Both the position numbers and the translations under genes were made by a program. DNA of 64,000 nt from Opitutus terrae PB90-1 (lineage in GTDB: Bacteria > Verrucomicrobiota > Verrucomicrobiia > Opitutales > Opitutaceae): positions 4,039,001 through 4,103,000 of the forward strand of contig NC_010571.1 of assembly GCF_000019965.1 (NCBI RefSeq), written 5' to 3'. The stretch's first letter is position 1; every line of letters begins with the position of its first letter. Below are positions 62,447 to 64,000 of the stretch, piece after piece. Below the pieces are notes generated by a model that had not been told where the DNA came from, searched no databases, and saw only the letters and a program-made list of their open reading frames with translations.

Positions 62447-64000
62447 GTGAAAACCTGGTCCAAGCTGAAGACGCTGTTCCGCCGGCGAAAGGCCGAGGCG
62501 GAAATGTCCGCCGAGATCCGGCTGCATCTTGAGTTGCAGACGGAGCGGAACATCGCTGCCGGGATGGATCCGGGCGAGGCGCGGTACGCCGCGCAGCGGA
62601 TGTTCGGGGGAGTCGAGCAGGTGAAGGAGCAGTGCCGTGAGCAGCGGAGCTGGGTCTGGCTGGAGCAGTTCGGGCGCGACTTGGTGCACGCAGGGTCCTC
62701 GCTGCGACACGCGCCGGGTTTCTCCGGAGTGGCGATCGTCACGCTCGCCGTGGTGATCGGTGCGAACTCCCTCGTGTTCACGCTCGTCAACGGCTTTCTG
62801 TTCAAGCCGGTGCTCGGCGACGGCGCAGGCACGGCCGTGCACGTGGTCGCTCTGACCAAGGCGGCGTCGCGTGCGCCGCAGCGGTTCACCCGCGAAGATC
62901 TCGAGCGGCTGCGCGGGAATCCCGGCGTATTCTCGGCGGTGGCCGGTTACACGATTTATCCGGAGGTCTGGGGAACGGAGCTCGGTGATCTTCGCCACGG
63001 GATGGTGGAACGAGTGACGGACGGATTCTTCGCGGTCTGCGGGGTGCAGCCGACGATTGGCCGATTTTTCGCCGGACCGGCCGTGAGCGTACCTGAAGTG
63101 GTGATCAGCGATGCTGCGTGGCGGAGCCTGGGCGGCGACTCCGCCGTGCTTGGGCGCACGATCCTGGTCGGCGGCGCCCATGCCACCGTGATCGGAGTGG
63201 CACCGCGGGGATTTGGCGGTCCCGCGCCGTTGCAGTCGCCCGACCTTTGGCTGCCAATTCCGCGGCCAAACGCTGCGACGGGCGATGGTGGCGGCATGCT
63301 CCTCGCGATTGTCGCGCGGCTCGCGCCAGGGCTGGATCGTTCCGCGGCTGCAGCCCGGCTGCCCGCCGTGGAGACCCAACTGAATGAATCGGCCAGCGCG
63401 GGGCGCGAACGACAGCTCACGTTGGTCGAACCCTCGCTCTTCGCGCTCCCGGGCGTGCCCGACCGACTCACTGGAGGCGTGCGCGTTGCCGGGGGACTTT
63501 TCGTGGCGCTCGGCGCGGTGCTCCTGCTGATCGCGAGCCTGAATCTCGCGAATCTCCTCCTGGCGCGCGGCGCGGCGCGGCGGCACGAGATCGGCGTCCG
63601 CTTGGCGCTGGGCGCGACCCGCTCGCGCGTCGTGCGGTTGCTCCTGGGTGAGAGTCTGTTGCTAGCCCTGGCCGGCAGCGTGGTCGGCCTGCTATTCGCG
63701 GGCTGGGCCAGCCTTGTGCTTGAGCAGTGGGTCACCAGCGCCATCACGGGTCGGATCGGGTTCAGCATCCGCTTCGACTTCGCGCCCGACCTGCGCGTCG
63801 TGGGTGCCACCTGCGGCTATGCGCTCGTGATGATGCTGGCCATCGGTGTGGCCCCGGCGCTGCGCAGCACGCGCGTCGACGTGATGGAAGACCTGAAGGG
63901 CGCGGGCGAGGCACCGCGCGGCACGGACCGACTTGCCCGGCTGTTTTCGCTTCGTCCGGTGCTGGTCATGGGCCAGATTGCGGGCTCGCTGGTGCTGGTG
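62447..64000 (+). CDS. ADOP-type ABC transporter permease (MacB/FtsX-like), cut at window end
   Basis: 518 codons seen, open at 64000. GTG start at 62447 with ribosome site GAGAGGAG 8 bases upstream. The N-terminal cytoplasmic segment (about 1-70: EAEMSAEIRLHLELQTERNI) is typical of ADOP (acidobacterial duplicated orphan permease) proteins. Then TM1 (about 90-110: GVAIVTLAVVIGANSLVFTL), a periplasmic MacB-PCD domain (about 115-345: EVVISDAAWRSLGG, ATVIGVAPRGFGG), and an FtsX core (LLLIASLNLANLLLARGAAR; EIGVRLALGATRSRVVRLLL). Usually 800 aa or more, with a second FtsX half. The partner ATPase is not encoded here. Confidence 0.93.
   Translation, partial: MKTWSKLKTLFRRRKAEAEMSAEIRLHLELQTERNIAAGMDPGEARYAAQRMFGGVEQVKEQCREQRSWVWLEQFGRDLVHAGSSLRHAPGFSGVAIVTLAVVIGANSLVFTLVNGFLFKPVLGDGAGTAVHVVALTKAASRAPQRFTREDLERLRGNPGVFSAVAGYTIYPEVWGTELGDLRHGMVERVTDGFFAVCGVQPTIGRFFAGPAVSVPEVVISDAAWRSLGGDSAVLGRTILVGGAHATVIGVAPRGFGGPAPLQSPDLWLPIPRPNAATGDGGGMLLAIVARLAPGLDRSAAAARLPAVETQLNESASAGRERQLTLVEPSLFALPGVPDRLTGGVRVAGGLFVALGAVLLLIASLNLANLLLARGAARRHEIGVRLALGATRSRVVRLLLGESLLLALAGSVVGLLFAGWASLVLEQWVTSAITGRIGFSIRFDFAPDLRVVGATCGYALVMMLAIGVAPALRSTRVDVMEDLKGAGEAPRGTDRLARLFSLRPVLVMGQIAGSLVLV

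Overview
This is a GC-rich, gene-dense bacterial chromosome window with almost no mobile DNA. Gene content points to the Verrucomicrobiota, most likely an Opitutaceae/Opitutus-like soil bacterium. The support is many secreted or Tat-exported glycoside hydrolases, a MamK-type actin, IorAB-type molybdenum hydroxylase, Ig-like and 'D-x-D-x-DG-LPNLLEYA' modules in a secreted serine hydrolase, an ADOP-type permease with a PadR regulator, and swarms of short dispersed palindromic repeats. This assignment is inference from gene content; there is no 16S in the window.

Layout. 1-2.0 kb: edge of a Gfo/Idh/MocA oxidoreductase and small genes. 2.3-9.4 kb: carbohydrate island (CocE-type hydrolase, LacI regulator, GH43, GH95). 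9.6-10.9 kb: visibly AT-richer islet with a TIR-like effector gene abutting tRNA-Phe. 11.2-18.1 kb: Tat-exported oxidoreductase, citramalate synthase, CsbD, Kup, MenB, and a 28-codon membrane microprotein with its own leader and terminator. 18.6-28.4 kb: SIR2-like protein, large GH51-like arabinofuranosidase, NAD(P)H oxidoreductase, NYN-LOTUS protein, GFA protein, PRMT-like methyltransferase, HD protein, cytochrome c. 28.6-31.3 kb: IorAB pair. 32.4-36.6 kb: GH9 endoglucanase and a GHL6/beta-galactosidase-like protein. 36.9-40.8 kb: monomeric isocitrate dehydrogenase and an ECF41 sigma factor paired with its carboxymuconolactone-decarboxylase partner. 40.9-47.3 kb: LapA-like protein, short MscS, MamK-type actin, L27/L21 ribosomal operon, coiled-coil protein, PfkB kinase. 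47.4-55.3 kb: DNA-repair block with 3-methyladenine glycosylase and a ligase-associated operon encoding an EXO-LIG fusion, Lhr-type helicase and PdeM phosphoesterase. 55.5-64 kb: zinc-ribbon protein, AI-2E permease, secreted serine hydrolase, and a PadR/ADOP cluster with a palindromic operator, cut by the window end.

How the genes work together. The hydrolases imply growth on plant polysaccharides: GH9 on beta-glucan, GH43/GH51-like on arabinose-containing side chains, GH95 on fucosylated chains. IorAB plus cytochrome c could form a periplasmic oxidising chain. TIR-like and SIR2-like genes are candidate NAD-depleting defence proteins. The repair operon is the most unusual region: two normally separate enzymes, a metallo-beta-lactamase nuclease and an ATP-dependent ligase, are one polypeptide, and short dispersed palindromic repeats lie in frame at the enzyme junction, at three further sites inside the ligase, and at two sites in the helicase.
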